Below, in pieces: positions 34,120-42,670 of a stretch of DNA of 64,000 nucleotides. Numbering within the stretch: the first letter of the stretch is position 1; every line of letters starts with the position of its first letter. A model generated the notes under the pieces. That model ran no database searches and was not told the DNA's origin. It saw only the letters and a list, made by a program, of their open reading frames with translations. The translations under genes were made by a program, and so were the position numbers. This DNA comes from JAHRVQ01 sp963976815 (GTDB taxonomy: Bacteria > Pseudomonadota > Gammaproteobacteria > Pseudomonadales > Azotimanducaceae): NCBI GenBank assembly GCA_963976815.1, contig CAXBLU010000006.1:186001-250000 (forward strand), in the 5' to 3' direction.

Positions 34120-35157
34120 ATGGACATTACGGAACTGTTGGCATTTAGCGAGAAGCAAGGTGCTTCGGATTTGCACCTGTCGGCAGGTTTGCCCCCAATG
34201 ATTCGAGTAGATGGTGACATCCGACGTATCAATTTGCCGGCGCTAGACCATAAGGAAGTCCATTCATTGATCTACGAGATCATGAATGACAAGCAAAGAA
34301 AGGACTACGAAGAGTTTTTTGAGTGTGATTTCTCCTTTGAAGTGCCGGGAGTCGCTCGATTCAGAGTCAATGCCTTTAACCATAATCGAGGCTCAGGTGG
34401 TGTTTTTCGAACAATCCCATCAAAGGTCTTAAGCATGGAAGATCTCGGTATGGGCCGGGTTTTCCAGGAGATTGCCGAAACGCCCCGTGGACTTATCACC
34501 GTCACCGGGCCGACGGGTTCTGGTAAGAGTACGACCCTGGCGGCAATGATGGATTACATTAACGATAACCGTTACCAACATATTCTCACCATTGAAGATC
34601 CAATTGAGTTTGTCCACGAGAGTAAAAAGTGCCTGGTTAACCAGCGGGAAGTACACCGGGATACCCTCGGTTTCAACGAAGCTCTAAGGTCCGCGTTACG
34701 GGAAGACCCGGACATTATTCTTGTAGGTGAGATGCGGGACCTTGAGACTATTCGTCTAGCCCTTGAGGCGGCGGAAACAGGCCACATGGTGTTTGGTACT
34801 TTGCATACATCTTCCGCGGCAAAAACCATCGACCGGGTGATTGACGTATTTCCAGCGGCTGAGAAATCCATGGTGCGCTCAATGCTGTCTGAATCCCTGC
34901 GGGCTGTTATTTCTCAAAACCTTCTGAAAAAGAACGGCGGCGGTCGGGTTGCTGCCCACGAAATCATGCTGTGTACCCCGGCAATTCGTAACCTGATTCG
35001 AGAGGACAAGGTTGCACAAATGTACTCCGCAATTCAGACCGGTGGAGCCCTTGGTATGCAGACCCTTGATCAGTGTTTGAAGGAATTGGTACAGAAAAAC
35101 ATCATCAGTAAAGAAGCGGCTCAACACACAGCTAAGATCCCAGAGGATTTTAAATAG
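34120..35157 (+). CDS. pilT: Type IV pilus retraction ATPase PilT
   Basis: PilT is the hexameric ATPase that depolymerises pili, powering twitching motility and DNA uptake. The 345-residue protein has the N-terminal PAS-like domain (ASDLHLSAGLPPMIRVDGDI), Walker A GPTGSGKST, the Asp box TIEDPIEF, Walker B ILVGEMRDLETI and the His box TGHMVFGTLHT. The C-terminal AIRNLIRED motif needed for retraction is present. The promoter must lie within or beside the 5' end of the divergent yggS gene. pilU follows after 31 bases. Confidence 0.97.
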   Translation: MDITELLAFSEKQGASDLHLSAGLPPMIRVDGDIRRINLPALDHKEVHSLIYEIMNDKQRKDYEEFFECDFSFEVPGVARFRVNAFNHNRGSGGVFRTIPSKVLSMEDLGMGRVFQEIAETPRGLITVTGPTGSGKSTTLAAMMDYINDNRYQHILTIEDPIEFVHESKKCLVNQREVHRDTLGFNEALRSALREDPDIILVGEMRDLETIRLALEAAETGHMVFGTLHTSSAAKTIDRVIDVFPAAEKSMVRSMLSESLRAVISQNLLKKNGGGRVAAHEIMLCTPAIRNLIREDKVAQMYSAIQTGGALGMQTLDQCLKELVQKNIISKEAAQHTAKIPEDFK

Positions 35158-35188
35158 CCCGTCAGGTGCTTCTACATTAGGAATATAA

Positions 35189-36331
35189 ATGATTGATTTT
35201 GATAAACTTCTGAAGGTTGTCGTAGATCAGGGCGCCTCGGATTTATTTGTCACCGCGGGTTTGCCGCCTTCCATTAAGATTAGCGGCAAAATGATGCCGA
35301 TGTCTAAGACGCCGCTGACTCCGGACCAGGCCAGGGAAATGGTTCACGGCACTATGACGGAAGCTCAGGTGCAGGAGTTTGAGTCCGAGCGGGAATGTAA
35401 TTTTGCCATCCATAGCCCCGTTGCAGGGCGCTTCCGTGTCAGTGCATTTTACCAGCGGAACTTCGCAGGAATGGTGTTACGCCGAATCGAAACCCATATC
35501 CCAACCTGCGATGATCTGGGTTTGCCGGAAATCATCAAAAATCTGTCGATGACAAAACGTGGGCTGATCATTTTTGTCGGGGCAACGGGTACCGGTAAAT
35601 CGACCTCCCTTGCTTCCATGATTGGGCATCGCAATACCCACAGCAAGGGTCATATCATCACGATTGAAGACCCGATTGAATATATTCACGAACACCGTGG
35701 TTGCATGGTGACTCAGCGTGAGGTTGGGGTGGATACGCCAAGCTTTGACGTTGCATTAAAAAACACCCTGCGGCAGGCCCCCGATGTGATTATGGTGGGT
35801 GAGATCCGAACCCGTGAAACTATGGATTATGCTCTGGCATTCGCCGAGACAGGACACCTTTGTCTGGCAACCTTGCACGCCAACAACGCGAACCAGGCGT
35901 TGGACCGGATTATTAACTTTTTCCCCGCTGATCGGCATTCCCAGGTCTGGATGGATCTATCCCTTAACCTACGAGGCATGATTGCCCAGCAGTTGATTCC
36001 GACCATCGATGGCAAGGGGCGCCGAGCAGCAATCGAAATCCTAATTAACACCCCGCTTGTTGCAGATAACATTCGCAAGGGTGAGGTTCATGCGATCAAA
36101 GAGATCATGTCAAAGTCGACGGAACACGGTATGCAAACCTTCGACCAGGCCCTCTATGCGCTATATGCAGCGGGTGAGATTACCTATGAAAACGCCCTTG
36201 CCTCTGCGGACTCCGCGAATGATCTTCGCTTGATGATCAAATTGGCCGGTGATGGTCCTGCGATTGGGAGTGGCAGCGCTGGGCTTTCCCTTGAGGCAAA
36301 CGAAGGTGAAAGTGGCTCGCGCCGTCGCTAA
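35189..36331 (+). CDS. pilU: Type IV pilus accessory retraction ATPase PilU
   Basis: PilU is the PilT paralogue that assists retraction under load and depends on PilT. The 380-residue protein has ASDLFVTAGLPPSIKISGKM, Walker A GATGTGKST, TIEDPIEYIHEHRGCMVTQR, Walker B IMVGEIRTRETM and LCLATLHANNANQALDRIIN. A longer C-terminal tail (about 335-380), ending in a serine/arginine-rich stretch, distinguishes it from PilT. pilT-pilU adjacency is typical. The end of pilU is nine bases from the convergent ruvX stop. Confidence 0.95.
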   Translation: MIDFDKLLKVVVDQGASDLFVTAGLPPSIKISGKMMPMSKTPLTPDQAREMVHGTMTEAQVQEFESERECNFAIHSPVAGRFRVSAFYQRNFAGMVLRRIETHIPTCDDLGLPEIIKNLSMTKRGLIIFVGATGTGKSTSLASMIGHRNTHSKGHIITIEDPIEYIHEHRGCMVTQREVGVDTPSFDVALKNTLRQAPDVIMVGEIRTRETMDYALAFAETGHLCLATLHANNANQALDRIINFFPADRHSQVWMDLSLNLRGMIAQQLIPTIDGKGRRAAIEILINTPLVADNIRKGEVHAIKEIMSKSTEHGMQTFDQALYALYAAGEITYENALASADSANDLRLMIKLAGDGPAIGSGSAGLSLEANEGESGSRRR

Positions 36332-36340
36332 CCCCAAGCT

Positions 36341-36739
36341 TTATGAGGATTCTCTAAAATAGGTTTCCAAAATCAACTGGGCCGCAATTGCATCAATTGG
36401 ACCCTCCTGATCGGTCATTCCAGCGGCTTCGAAGCTACTTAATCGCTCATCTACGGTTTGACTTGGAAGATTAAAACGTCCGTTAAGCTTTCTGGCAAAC
36501 TTAGCTGAAAGCCGCGACATCTCACTTCGGGTACCATCCATATTCAGGGGCAGCCCCACCACGAGTAATATCGGCTCCCATTCTTTGAGAAGATGCTCTA
36601 TCTCCTGCCAGTTGGGTATGCCGTCCCGGGCTTTTAAAATGGTCAGGGGAGATGCCGTTCCGGTGATGGATTGGCCTACTGCCACCCCGATCTTTTTTGT
36701 CCCAAAATCAAAGCCCATCACAACGCCACCGGTACGCAT
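36341..36739 (-). CDS. ruvX: Putative Holliday junction resolvase/16S rRNA processing nuclease (YqgF/RuvX)
   Basis: The 132-residue RNase H-fold protein has MGFDFGTKKIGVAVGQSITG with the catalytic aspartate, ILLVVGLPLNMDGTRSEM, VDERLSSFEA and the acidic GPIDAIAAQLILETY near the C-terminus. In E. coli YqgF processes the 5' end of 16S rRNA; the resolvase role is less certain. It is slightly shorter than many homologues (about 138-150). It follows yqgE by one base, the conserved yqgE-yqgF pair. Confidence 0.92.
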   Translation of the reverse strand: MRTGGVVMGFDFGTKKIGVAVGQSITGTASPLTILKARDGIPNWQEIEHLLKEWEPILLVVGLPLNMDGTRSEMSRLSAKFARKLNGRFNLPSQTVDERLSSFEAAGMTDQEGPIDAIAAQLILETYFRESS

Positions 36740-36740
36740 T

Positions 36741-37286
36741 CTAATCGTGTCCTGGGTGGGTGGCGATTAAGTTCAGGTCGACACCCAGCTGTGCTGCAGC
36801 TCTGGCCGCTCTGTGTGGAACATCTGTGTCAAAAACAATGGCCGGGGAGGCGGGGGCCAATAGCCAACTATTTTCACCTAACTCCCGTTCCAATTGTTCC
36901 GCGCCCCAGCCCGCATAGCCAAGTATTGCTAGCAAAGGTACCGGGGTTTCTCCCCGGTGAAGGCTGTCGATAAGATCCCGGGAGGTTGTGAGGGAAATAT
37001 CGGGACTCACCGCAAAGGTTGACTCAAACACATGATCGCTTTTATGGAGGAAAAACAATTTGTCCTGTTCCACCGGTCCCCCCTCAAAGAGAGGACACTG
37101 AATGTCTTCTGGGATATCAGGAAAGACAGCGTGGATATCCTGCTCTAGAGGTCGATTGATCATAAGACCAAAGGCGCCGTTTTGATTGTGGTCTACAAGC
37201 AGTGTGATGGAGTGTTCAAAGTAGTCACCTGAAAGGCTTTTCAACGCGATAAGGAACTGATTTTTAAAGGTTTGTGGTTCGCTCAA
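36741..37286 (-). CDS. yqgE: YqgE/AlgH family protein
   Basis: A 181-residue DUF179 protein, known as YqgE or AlgH; its molecular function is not settled. Conserved stretches are FKNQFLIALKSLSGDYFEHS, ITLLVDHNQNGAFGLMINRP, CPLFEGGPVEQDKLFFLH and LGYAGWGAEQLERELGENSW. The start proposed is TTG at 37286, because AGGAG lies eight bases upstream and the family begins a few residues before KNQFLIA. The open frame upstream to 37421 lies inside the tonB gene and is not conserved. The start therefore follows the tonB stop by one base. Confidence 0.9.
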   Translation of the reverse strand: MSEPQTFKNQFLIALKSLSGDYFEHSITLLVDHNQNGAFGLMINRPLEQDIHAVFPDIPEDIQCPLFEGGPVEQDKLFFLHKSDHVFESTFAVSPDISLTTSRDLIDSLHRGETPVPLLAILGYAGWGAEQLERELGENSWLLAPASPAIVFDTDVPHRAARAAAQLGVDLNLIATHPGHD

Positions 37287-37287
37287 A

Positions 37288-38184
37288 CTAAAAGCTCCTA
37301 AGGGAGCTGTTCTCTCTAAATTGCCAGGTTCGGATAATTTCCAGAACGTCAGTCGATTTTCGCAGATCGTCGGGAAATGGGGCAAAGGGTGCGCCGAGCC
37401 GTACAATACGGAGCGCAGCATCGTCCAAAACCTGGTGCCCCGAAGATTCTAGAATAACCACTTCCTTTAGAGAACCATCGGGAAGGACTGCGACTAATAG
37501 CCGCAGGCTGCCGTAGAGTTTTTGTTGCCGGGCCTCGGCGGGGTAATTCAGATTGCCGATTCGTTCAATCTTCCTCCGCCAGGAGTTGAGGTAGTAAGCA
37601 TCTGTACTCGAAGCTGTGGATAGACTGGTGAGGCGCTTGATTCGAGGTCTTTTTGCATAGATCTGGCGTTGCCGGTCGAGACGGGCCTCAAGGCTGGCAA
37701 TCTCAAGACTTCTTTGCAGCAAGGATTTCTCACCCTGGACGGGTACTTCGGCGGGTTTAGTGTCCTCATTGCTATTTTCTGTTGTTGCAACCTGGGTTGA
37801 TTGTCCCGTTGTCGTGACGACCGGTGCTTGTTTGAGTATTTGCTGCGGAGCCGCTGCAACCTGTTGTAATGGTGATGTCTCGCGAATGACCGTGTCGTGA
37901 TATTCCGCTTTGGTGGGCGAGGTCGTCAGTGCTTTGTCCTTGAGTGTCCCGCTCCCGGCCTGATCAAATTGGGCCAGGAAATCCGCCTTGTCGGGGCGGT
38001 TCTTGCTTCTGTGTTGGGCCAGGGTGACTTCCATCGTGTGGGTCGCAGGCTTTTGTTTTACAAAGGTAAATGTAATCCCGAGGATCACCACAGCGTGAAT
38101 TGCCAGGGCGATAAAGATGGTAAAGCTTAATCGGTCCTGGGCCGTAATGTGGGCTCCAGGAAGACCTGTTTGAACCGTTGCCAT
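37288..38184 (-). CDS. tonB: Energy transducer TonB (TonB3-like)
   Basis: TonB proteins couple inner-membrane proton-motive force to outer-membrane events. The 298-residue protein has one N-terminal membrane anchor at about 22-43 (FTIFIALAIHAVVILGITFT) and a linker rich in Q, T and P. A coiled segment (LLQRSLEIASLEARLDRQRQ) comes before the C-terminal TonB domain, which contains NLNYPAEARQQKLYGSLRLL and DGSLKEVVILESSGHQVLDDAALRI in part. No ExbB/ExbD genes are adjacent. In P. aeruginosa the tonB3 gene beside gshB and the pil-chp cluster is needed for twitching motility, and this copy occupies the same position. Confidence 0.9.
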   Translation of the reverse strand: MATVQTGLPGAHITAQDRLSFTIFIALAIHAVVILGITFTFVKQKPATHTMEVTLAQHRSKNRPDKADFLAQFDQAGSGTLKDKALTTSPTKAEYHDTVIRETSPLQQVAAAPQQILKQAPVVTTTGQSTQVATTENSNEDTKPAEVPVQGEKSLLQRSLEIASLEARLDRQRQIYAKRPRIKRLTSLSTASSTDAYYLNSWRRKIERIGNLNYPAEARQQKLYGSLRLLVAVLPDGSLKEVVILESSGHQVLDDAALRIVRLGAPFAPFPDDLRKSTDVLEIIRTWQFRENSSLRSF

Positions 38185-39131
38185 CAGCTCACAAGCTGCC
38201 CAATGAACTCAAGGTAATCGCCCGCGATATCCAGGTCATAGGCCTTGTTAATTTCGCGAATACAGGTTGGGCAGGTCACATTGATTTCGGTCAGATAGTC
38301 ACCAATCACGTCGATCCCGACAAAATAGAGCCCTCGACGGACAAGTTCTGGCTTGATTTGCTCACAAATCCAACGATCCCTATCGTTCAGTGGCCTCGCG
38401 ACGCCAGAGCCGCCGGCTGCCAGGTTGCCACGGGTTTCTCCCTTAGCGGGTATTCTTGCTAAACCATAGTCAACGGGTTCGCCGTTGATGAGTAGTATTC
38501 GCGTATCACCCTGTTTGATTTCAGGAATGAATTTTTGCGCCATGATCTGTCGATTACCATGGTCCGTCAGGGTCTCGATGATAACCGAGACATTGGGGTC
38601 ATCGGGCTTTAGACGGAAGATGGAGGCGCCACCCATGCCATCAAGGGGTTTGAAGATGACATCGCCGTTTTCCTGATGAAAAGCTTTGAGACGATCTGCA
38701 TCTCGACTCACCAGGTGAGGGGGGCAGCACTCGGGAAACTGTAAAGCGAACAACTTTTCGTTGCAGTCGCGTATACTGCCGGGCCGGTTGAGCACCGGAG
38801 TGCCGGCTTTTTCGGCCATTTCGAGCATGTAGGTTGTGTAAATATACTCCATGTCGAAAGGTGGATCCTTCCGCATTAGTATTGCGTCGAGCTCGCTGAG
38901 GGGACCGGTGATATCCTCTTCCAGGGTAAACCAGGGCAGTTCGCCCGCTGCAACGGAGATTTTTCGTTGTCGGGCGTAGACCATTCCGTCGTTCAGGTAG
39001 AGGTCACTCTGGTACATCACCCTGAGTTGCCAACCCCGACTCTGGGCAGCTTCCATCATGGCGAGGGTGCTGTCTTTTTTAGGATTTATGGATTCGAGTA
39101 CGTCCATTACGACGCCGAGGATTTTGCTCAA
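38184..39131 (-). CDS. gshB: Glutathione synthetase
   Basis: GshB joins glycine to gamma-glutamylcysteine to make glutathione. The 315-residue ATP-grasp enzyme shows MDVLESINPKKDSTLAMMEA, MRKDPPFDMEYIYTTYML, NRPGSIRDCNEKLFAL, FKPLDGMGGASIFRL, RILLINGEPVDYGLARIPAK, ETRGNLAAGGSGVARPL and IDVIGDYLTEINVTCPTCIR in part. It overlaps tonB by one base and is divergent from pilG across 179 bases. Confidence 0.96.
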   Translation of the reverse strand: MSKILGVVMDVLESINPKKDSTLAMMEAAQSRGWQLRVMYQSDLYLNDGMVYARQRKISVAAGELPWFTLEEDITGPLSELDAILMRKDPPFDMEYIYTTYMLEMAEKAGTPVLNRPGSIRDCNEKLFALQFPECCPPHLVSRDADRLKAFHQENGDVIFKPLDGMGGASIFRLKPDDPNVSVIIETLTDHGNRQIMAQKFIPEIKQGDTRILLINGEPVDYGLARIPAKGETRGNLAAGGSGVARPLNDRDRWICEQIKPELVRRGLYFVGIDVIGDYLTEINVTCPTCIREINKAYDLDIAGDYLEFIGQLVS

Positions 39132-39221
39132 TATTTTGCCGCCAACAATTAGGTTCTCGGCATTGTAAACCAGTTAACCGTGGAATGCCTTTGGCTATCT
39201 GGTGCTTATGGATTGAGTTGA

Positions 39222-39234
39222 GTAACTGTGTTAC
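39222..39234. promoter_or_regulatory. Short palindrome in the gshB-pilG divergent region
   Basis: GTAAC-TGT-GTTAC is a perfect inverted repeat 77 bases before the pilG start, within the 179-base divergent gap that must hold promoters for both the Chp operon and the gshB unit. It could be an operator or a chance match. Confidence 0.3.
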
Positions 39235-39310
39235 AAATCGACTGTAAAGTACCGAATAGACATGGAATTTTGCTTATTGGGTTCGCGCCAGGCGGCTTAG
39301 GATAGAGCAT

Positions 39311-39700
39311 ATGGAAGACAATTTTGACGGCGTCAAGGTTATGGTCATTGACGACAGTAAGACCATTCGACGCACGGCTGAAACCCTGCTGTCGAAAGCG
39401 GGGTGTGAAGTTATCACCGCAACCGATGGATTTGATGCTCTAGCGAAAATAGCAGACTCTGAACCTGCCATTATTTTTGTCGATATTATGATGCCCCGGC
39501 TTGATGGGTATCAGACCTGTGCCCTCATAAAGAACAATAACGCGTTTAAACACACGCCGGTCATCATGTTATCTAGTAAAGATGGTTTGTTCGACCGGGC
39601 GAAAGGCAGAATTGTCGGGTCAGATCAGTATCTGACCAAGCCGTTCAGTAAAGATGAGCTACTGAGCGCGATTCGCGATCATGTCCGGTCAGGAGACTAG
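39311..39700 (+). CDS. pilG: Twitching motility response regulator PilG
   Basis: A 129-residue single-domain receiver of the Chp pathway. The phosphoacceptor is D58 (FVDIMMPRLDG), with acidic-pocket D14/D15, the conserved serine/threonine in MLSSKD and the lysine in LTKPFSK. In Pseudomonas PilG promotes pilus extension and raises cAMP through the adenylate cyclase CyaB. It is the first gene of the pilG-H-I-J-chpA-chpC operon, starting 179 bases from divergent gshB. Confidence 0.95.
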   Translation: MEDNFDGVKVMVIDDSKTIRRTAETLLSKAGCEVITATDGFDALAKIADSEPAIIFVDIMMPRLDGYQTCALIKNNNAFKHTPVIMLSSKDGLFDRAKGRIVGSDQYLTKPFSKDELLSAIRDHVRSGD

Positions 39701-39708
39701 GTATCCGA

Positions 39709-40071
39709 ATGGCGAAAGTGCTGGTAGTAGACGACTCTCCAACCGAGATATATCAATTTAAGCATATGTTGGAAATGCTGGGACATGAGGTCATCACTGC
39801 GGATAACGGCCGCGATGGTGTTGCCCTTGCAACAAACGAACAACCCGATTGTATTTTGATGGATATTGTCATGCCGGATATGAACGGCTTTCAGGCGACC
39901 AGACAAATTTGTCGCGGTGACAAGACAAGCCACATTCCCGTGATCATTGTCAGCAGTAAAAACCAGGAAACTGATAAGGTCTGGGGAGAGCGACAGGGTG
40001 CGGTTGGTTACGTGACGAAGCCCGTTGATCAGCCGGAGTTGGTCGCCGTTATGAATCAGGTTATGTCATGA
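39709..40071 (+). CDS. pilH: Twitching motility response regulator PilH
   Basis: A 120-residue receiver. Phosphoacceptor D52 (LMDIVMPDMNG), acidic pocket D8/D9 and lysine in VTKPVDQ are present. In Pseudomonas PilH opposes PilG, acting in reversal control or as a phosphate sink. It follows pilG after eight bases and overlaps pilI by four. Confidence 0.95.
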   Translation: MAKVLVVDDSPTEIYQFKHMLEMLGHEVITADNGRDGVALATNEQPDCILMDIVMPDMNGFQATRQICRGDKTSHIPVIIVSSKNQETDKVWGERQGAVGYVTKPVDQPELVAVMNQVMS

Positions 40072-40601
40072 GTGAAGCCACGCCATTTGCGCTGTTACTC
40101 GCGATTGCCGAACGAAGTCAGGCATTGTCTCTACAGCTTCCGGCTAAGGAGAATGCCCAGACACACTGGAATGGACTCGGCTTTAGTTTGCTTGGGCAGC
40201 AGTTTGTTGCGCCGATGGGTGAAATTGCGGAACTCATGCGTGTGCCCACCGCCACCCGTTTACCAGGTGTTAAACATTTTGTGAACGGCATCGCGAATGT
40301 TCGAGGCAGGCTCATGGCGATTTTGGATCTGGCGATATATTTTGGCGCGCCGTCCGGGGTGCCTTTTCCCCAGCGACGAATTTTTGCTATTGAAAACGAT
40401 GAGGCATACCTGGGTTTTATTGTCGATGAATCCCTGGGCATGCAGCACTTTCCTCAGGAAGCCTTTATGGATGAAATTGAGGTGGCTGACATGTTTAAGC
40501 CCTATGTGAAAGGTGGATATCAGGTCGGCGGTAATAGCTGGCCTATTTTAAGTTTGTCAGCGCTTGCAGCGGACGAGAATCTTGAACAGCTAGCGCAATA
40601 A
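40068..40601 (+). CDS. pilI: CheW-like adaptor protein PilI
   Basis: A 177-residue CheW-domain protein that links the receptor PilJ to the kinase ChpA. The CheW fold is visible in GQQFVAPMGEIAELMRVPTA, LPGVKHFVNGIANVRGRLMAILDL and FIVDESLGMQHF. It overlaps pilH by four bases (ATGA) and precedes pilJ. ChpC at the end of the operon is a second CheW-like protein. Confidence 0.94.
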   Translation: MSEATPFALLLAIAERSQALSLQLPAKENAQTHWNGLGFSLLGQQFVAPMGEIAELMRVPTATRLPGVKHFVNGIANVRGRLMAILDLAIYFGAPSGVPFPQRRIFAIENDEAYLGFIVDESLGMQHFPQEAFMDEIEVADMFKPYVKGGYQVGGNSWPILSLSALAADENLEQLAQ

Positions 40602-40629
40602 ACTCGCGCAACAAACAAGGAACAGAGTT

Positions 40630-42645
40630 ATGGCAAAATCGAGCGTTGTAGGGCGAACCATGCGAAAGCCGGTGATCCTGGTGATGAGCGTGTTGCTGGT
40701 CGTGTTGATTGCTGCATTTGCAGGTAATTTTTATTTGGCGCAGGTAAAAAGCGCTCAAAGTCAGGTGCACCTGGCGGCTGCAAACGAGCTAAAGGTGCTT
40801 TCGCAATCTATTGCCAAGAACGTCACTGCAGCTGCATCCGGACAGCTAGCTGCTTTCCCGGCGCTAGCGGAGGATAAAACAAACTTTGATGCTCAGCTTG
40901 GCCTGTTACAGAGGGGCGGTAATGGCATGCCTGCGGTATCTGGTGATGCTAAAAGCTCCTTGTCGAGGGTTAACCAGCTGTGGACTAGCACCGCTGGAAA
41001 TGTCGACGTTGTACTAGGAAATCGCGAATCCATTAGTTATCTCAAAGATATTACCGGGGACCTCGCGATTAATATGTCAGCGATTCAGCAAGAAAATAAC
41101 CGGGTTGTCGCGGGCATGTTGCGCCTCGGATTACCGCCAAATCAAATTGCACTTGCCCAGAGGCAGAACCTGTTGATTGAGCGGATGTCTCGAAGTGTTG
41201 ATAAAGCAGTAGAGCTAGGCGCTGCCAAAAATCTTCTTGAGAATATGGAAAGAGACAGATTGGCATTTGGAAAAGTTCTGGCGGGACTAAAGGCTGGTGA
41301 TCGGGATTTGCTGTTAACTGCAATTGGCGATGCTGATGTTCAAGCCAACCTGGCCCAGGCTGAGGGACTATTCAGAACAGTATCCACACAGCTGAGTGAA
41401 GTCAGTGCACGATCAGACAATATCACTAAGGTGCAACAGGCAGCGGTTATTGTATCGACCGGCTCGACGGAGTATCTGGAAGCACTTGGGGGAGTAACAT
41501 CCACTCTCTCTAAAGGTAACAATCTTGATATTGCGTCGCCTTTGGTTGGGCTCGTGACCGCCGCTGGTGCCTTTATCATCATTTTCCTGATTAGCTTGTT
41601 GATTTACCGCGAAGCAAATCAAAATGTCAGTGAGACGGAAGTTCAAAACGAACAAAACCAGGCGGCCATTTTACAACTGCTCGATGAACTTGCTGATTTG
41701 GCAGATGGTGACCTTCGAGTCCAGGCGACTGTTACGGAGAGTTTTACCGGTGCAATTGCTGACTCCATCAATTTTTCCATTGACCAACTCAGGTCGTTGG
41801 TCTCGCAAATCAATGAGACCTCAGGTGCAGTGTCATCCGCGGCTGACCAAACACAGAACTCAGTGAATCAATTGTCTGAAGCTGCAAAACGACAGGCTGA
41901 AGAAATTGCCCAGGTCTCAGAGGCCGTGAATGATATGGCCGTATCGATTGATCAGGTTTCCTATAATGCGGCTGAATCGTCCTCGGTCGCGGAACGTTCG
42001 GTTGAGATTGCCAATAACGGTGCGTCGGTTGTGCAAAATACTATTGACGGTATGGATAACATTCGCGGTCAGATTCAAGAAACGGCTAAACGTATTAAGC
42101 GATTGGGCGAAAGCTCACAGGAAATTGGCGATATTGTTTCGCTTATTAATGATATCGCTGACCAGACTAATATCCTTTCACTTAACGCCGCCATTCAGGC
42201 ATCGATGGCGGGTGATGCCGGTAAAGGTTTCGCGGTTGTGGCGGATGAAGTTCAACGCTTGGCTGAGCGTTCCGGTGCTGCAGCCAAGCAGATCTCGGCC
42301 CTGGTAAAAACGATTCAGAGTGATACCAATGAAGCCGTCACATCGATGGAGCAAACCACGTCGGAAGTCGTGCGGGGTACGAGACTGGCCCAGGATGCGG
42401 GTGTGGCTCTCGGCGAAATTGAATCTGTGTCGACCTCCCTGGCGGAAATCATTGAAAACATTTCTGATGCTGCCCGCCAACAGGCTGCGTCTGCCGGAAA
42501 GATTTCGAACACAATGAAAAGTATTGAAGAGATTACCTCACAAACCACAGAGGGAACTCAGGCTACGGTTGTTGCGGTTGGTAATCTTGCTGAGATTACC
42601 AACGAACTTCGTTCCTCTGTAACGGGCTTCAAGCTCCCAAGCTAG
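40630..42645 (+). CDS. pilJ: Methyl-accepting chemotaxis protein PilJ
   Basis: The 671-residue receptor of the pilus Chp system senses surface contact or pilin signals. Residues about 16-38 form the first transmembrane helix. A periplasmic region with two PilJ-type modules follows (about 40-300), and a second helix lies near 305-327 (LVGLVTAAGAFIIIFLISLL). A HAMP-like linker and a long cytoplasmic coiled coil come next, with the hairpin tip DIADQTNILSLNAAIQASMA (Q and S replace some residues of E. coli receptors). There is no C-terminal NWETF-like pentapeptide. The gene lies between pilI and chpA. No methyltransferase gene (pilK) follows it. Confidence 0.95.
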   Translation: MAKSSVVGRTMRKPVILVMSVLLVVLIAAFAGNFYLAQVKSAQSQVHLAAANELKVLSQSIAKNVTAAASGQLAAFPALAEDKTNFDAQLGLLQRGGNGMPAVSGDAKSSLSRVNQLWTSTAGNVDVVLGNRESISYLKDITGDLAINMSAIQQENNRVVAGMLRLGLPPNQIALAQRQNLLIERMSRSVDKAVELGAAKNLLENMERDRLAFGKVLAGLKAGDRDLLLTAIGDADVQANLAQAEGLFRTVSTQLSEVSARSDNITKVQQAAVIVSTGSTEYLEALGGVTSTLSKGNNLDIASPLVGLVTAAGAFIIIFLISLLIYREANQNVSETEVQNEQNQAAILQLLDELADLADGDLRVQATVTESFTGAIADSINFSIDQLRSLVSQINETSGAVSSAADQTQNSVNQLSEAAKRQAEEIAQVSEAVNDMAVSIDQVSYNAAESSSVAERSVEIANNGASVVQNTIDGMDNIRGQIQETAKRIKRLGESSQEIGDIVSLINDIADQTNILSLNAAIQASMAGDAGKGFAVVADEVQRLAERSGAAAKQISALVKTIQSDTNEAVTSMEQTTSEVVRGTRLAQDAGVALGEIESVSTSLAEIIENISDAARQQAASAGKISNTMKSIEEITSQTTEGTQATVVAVGNLAEITNELRSSVTGFKLPS

Positions 42646-42670
42646 CGCCAAAGAAAACGGGCATGAACAC

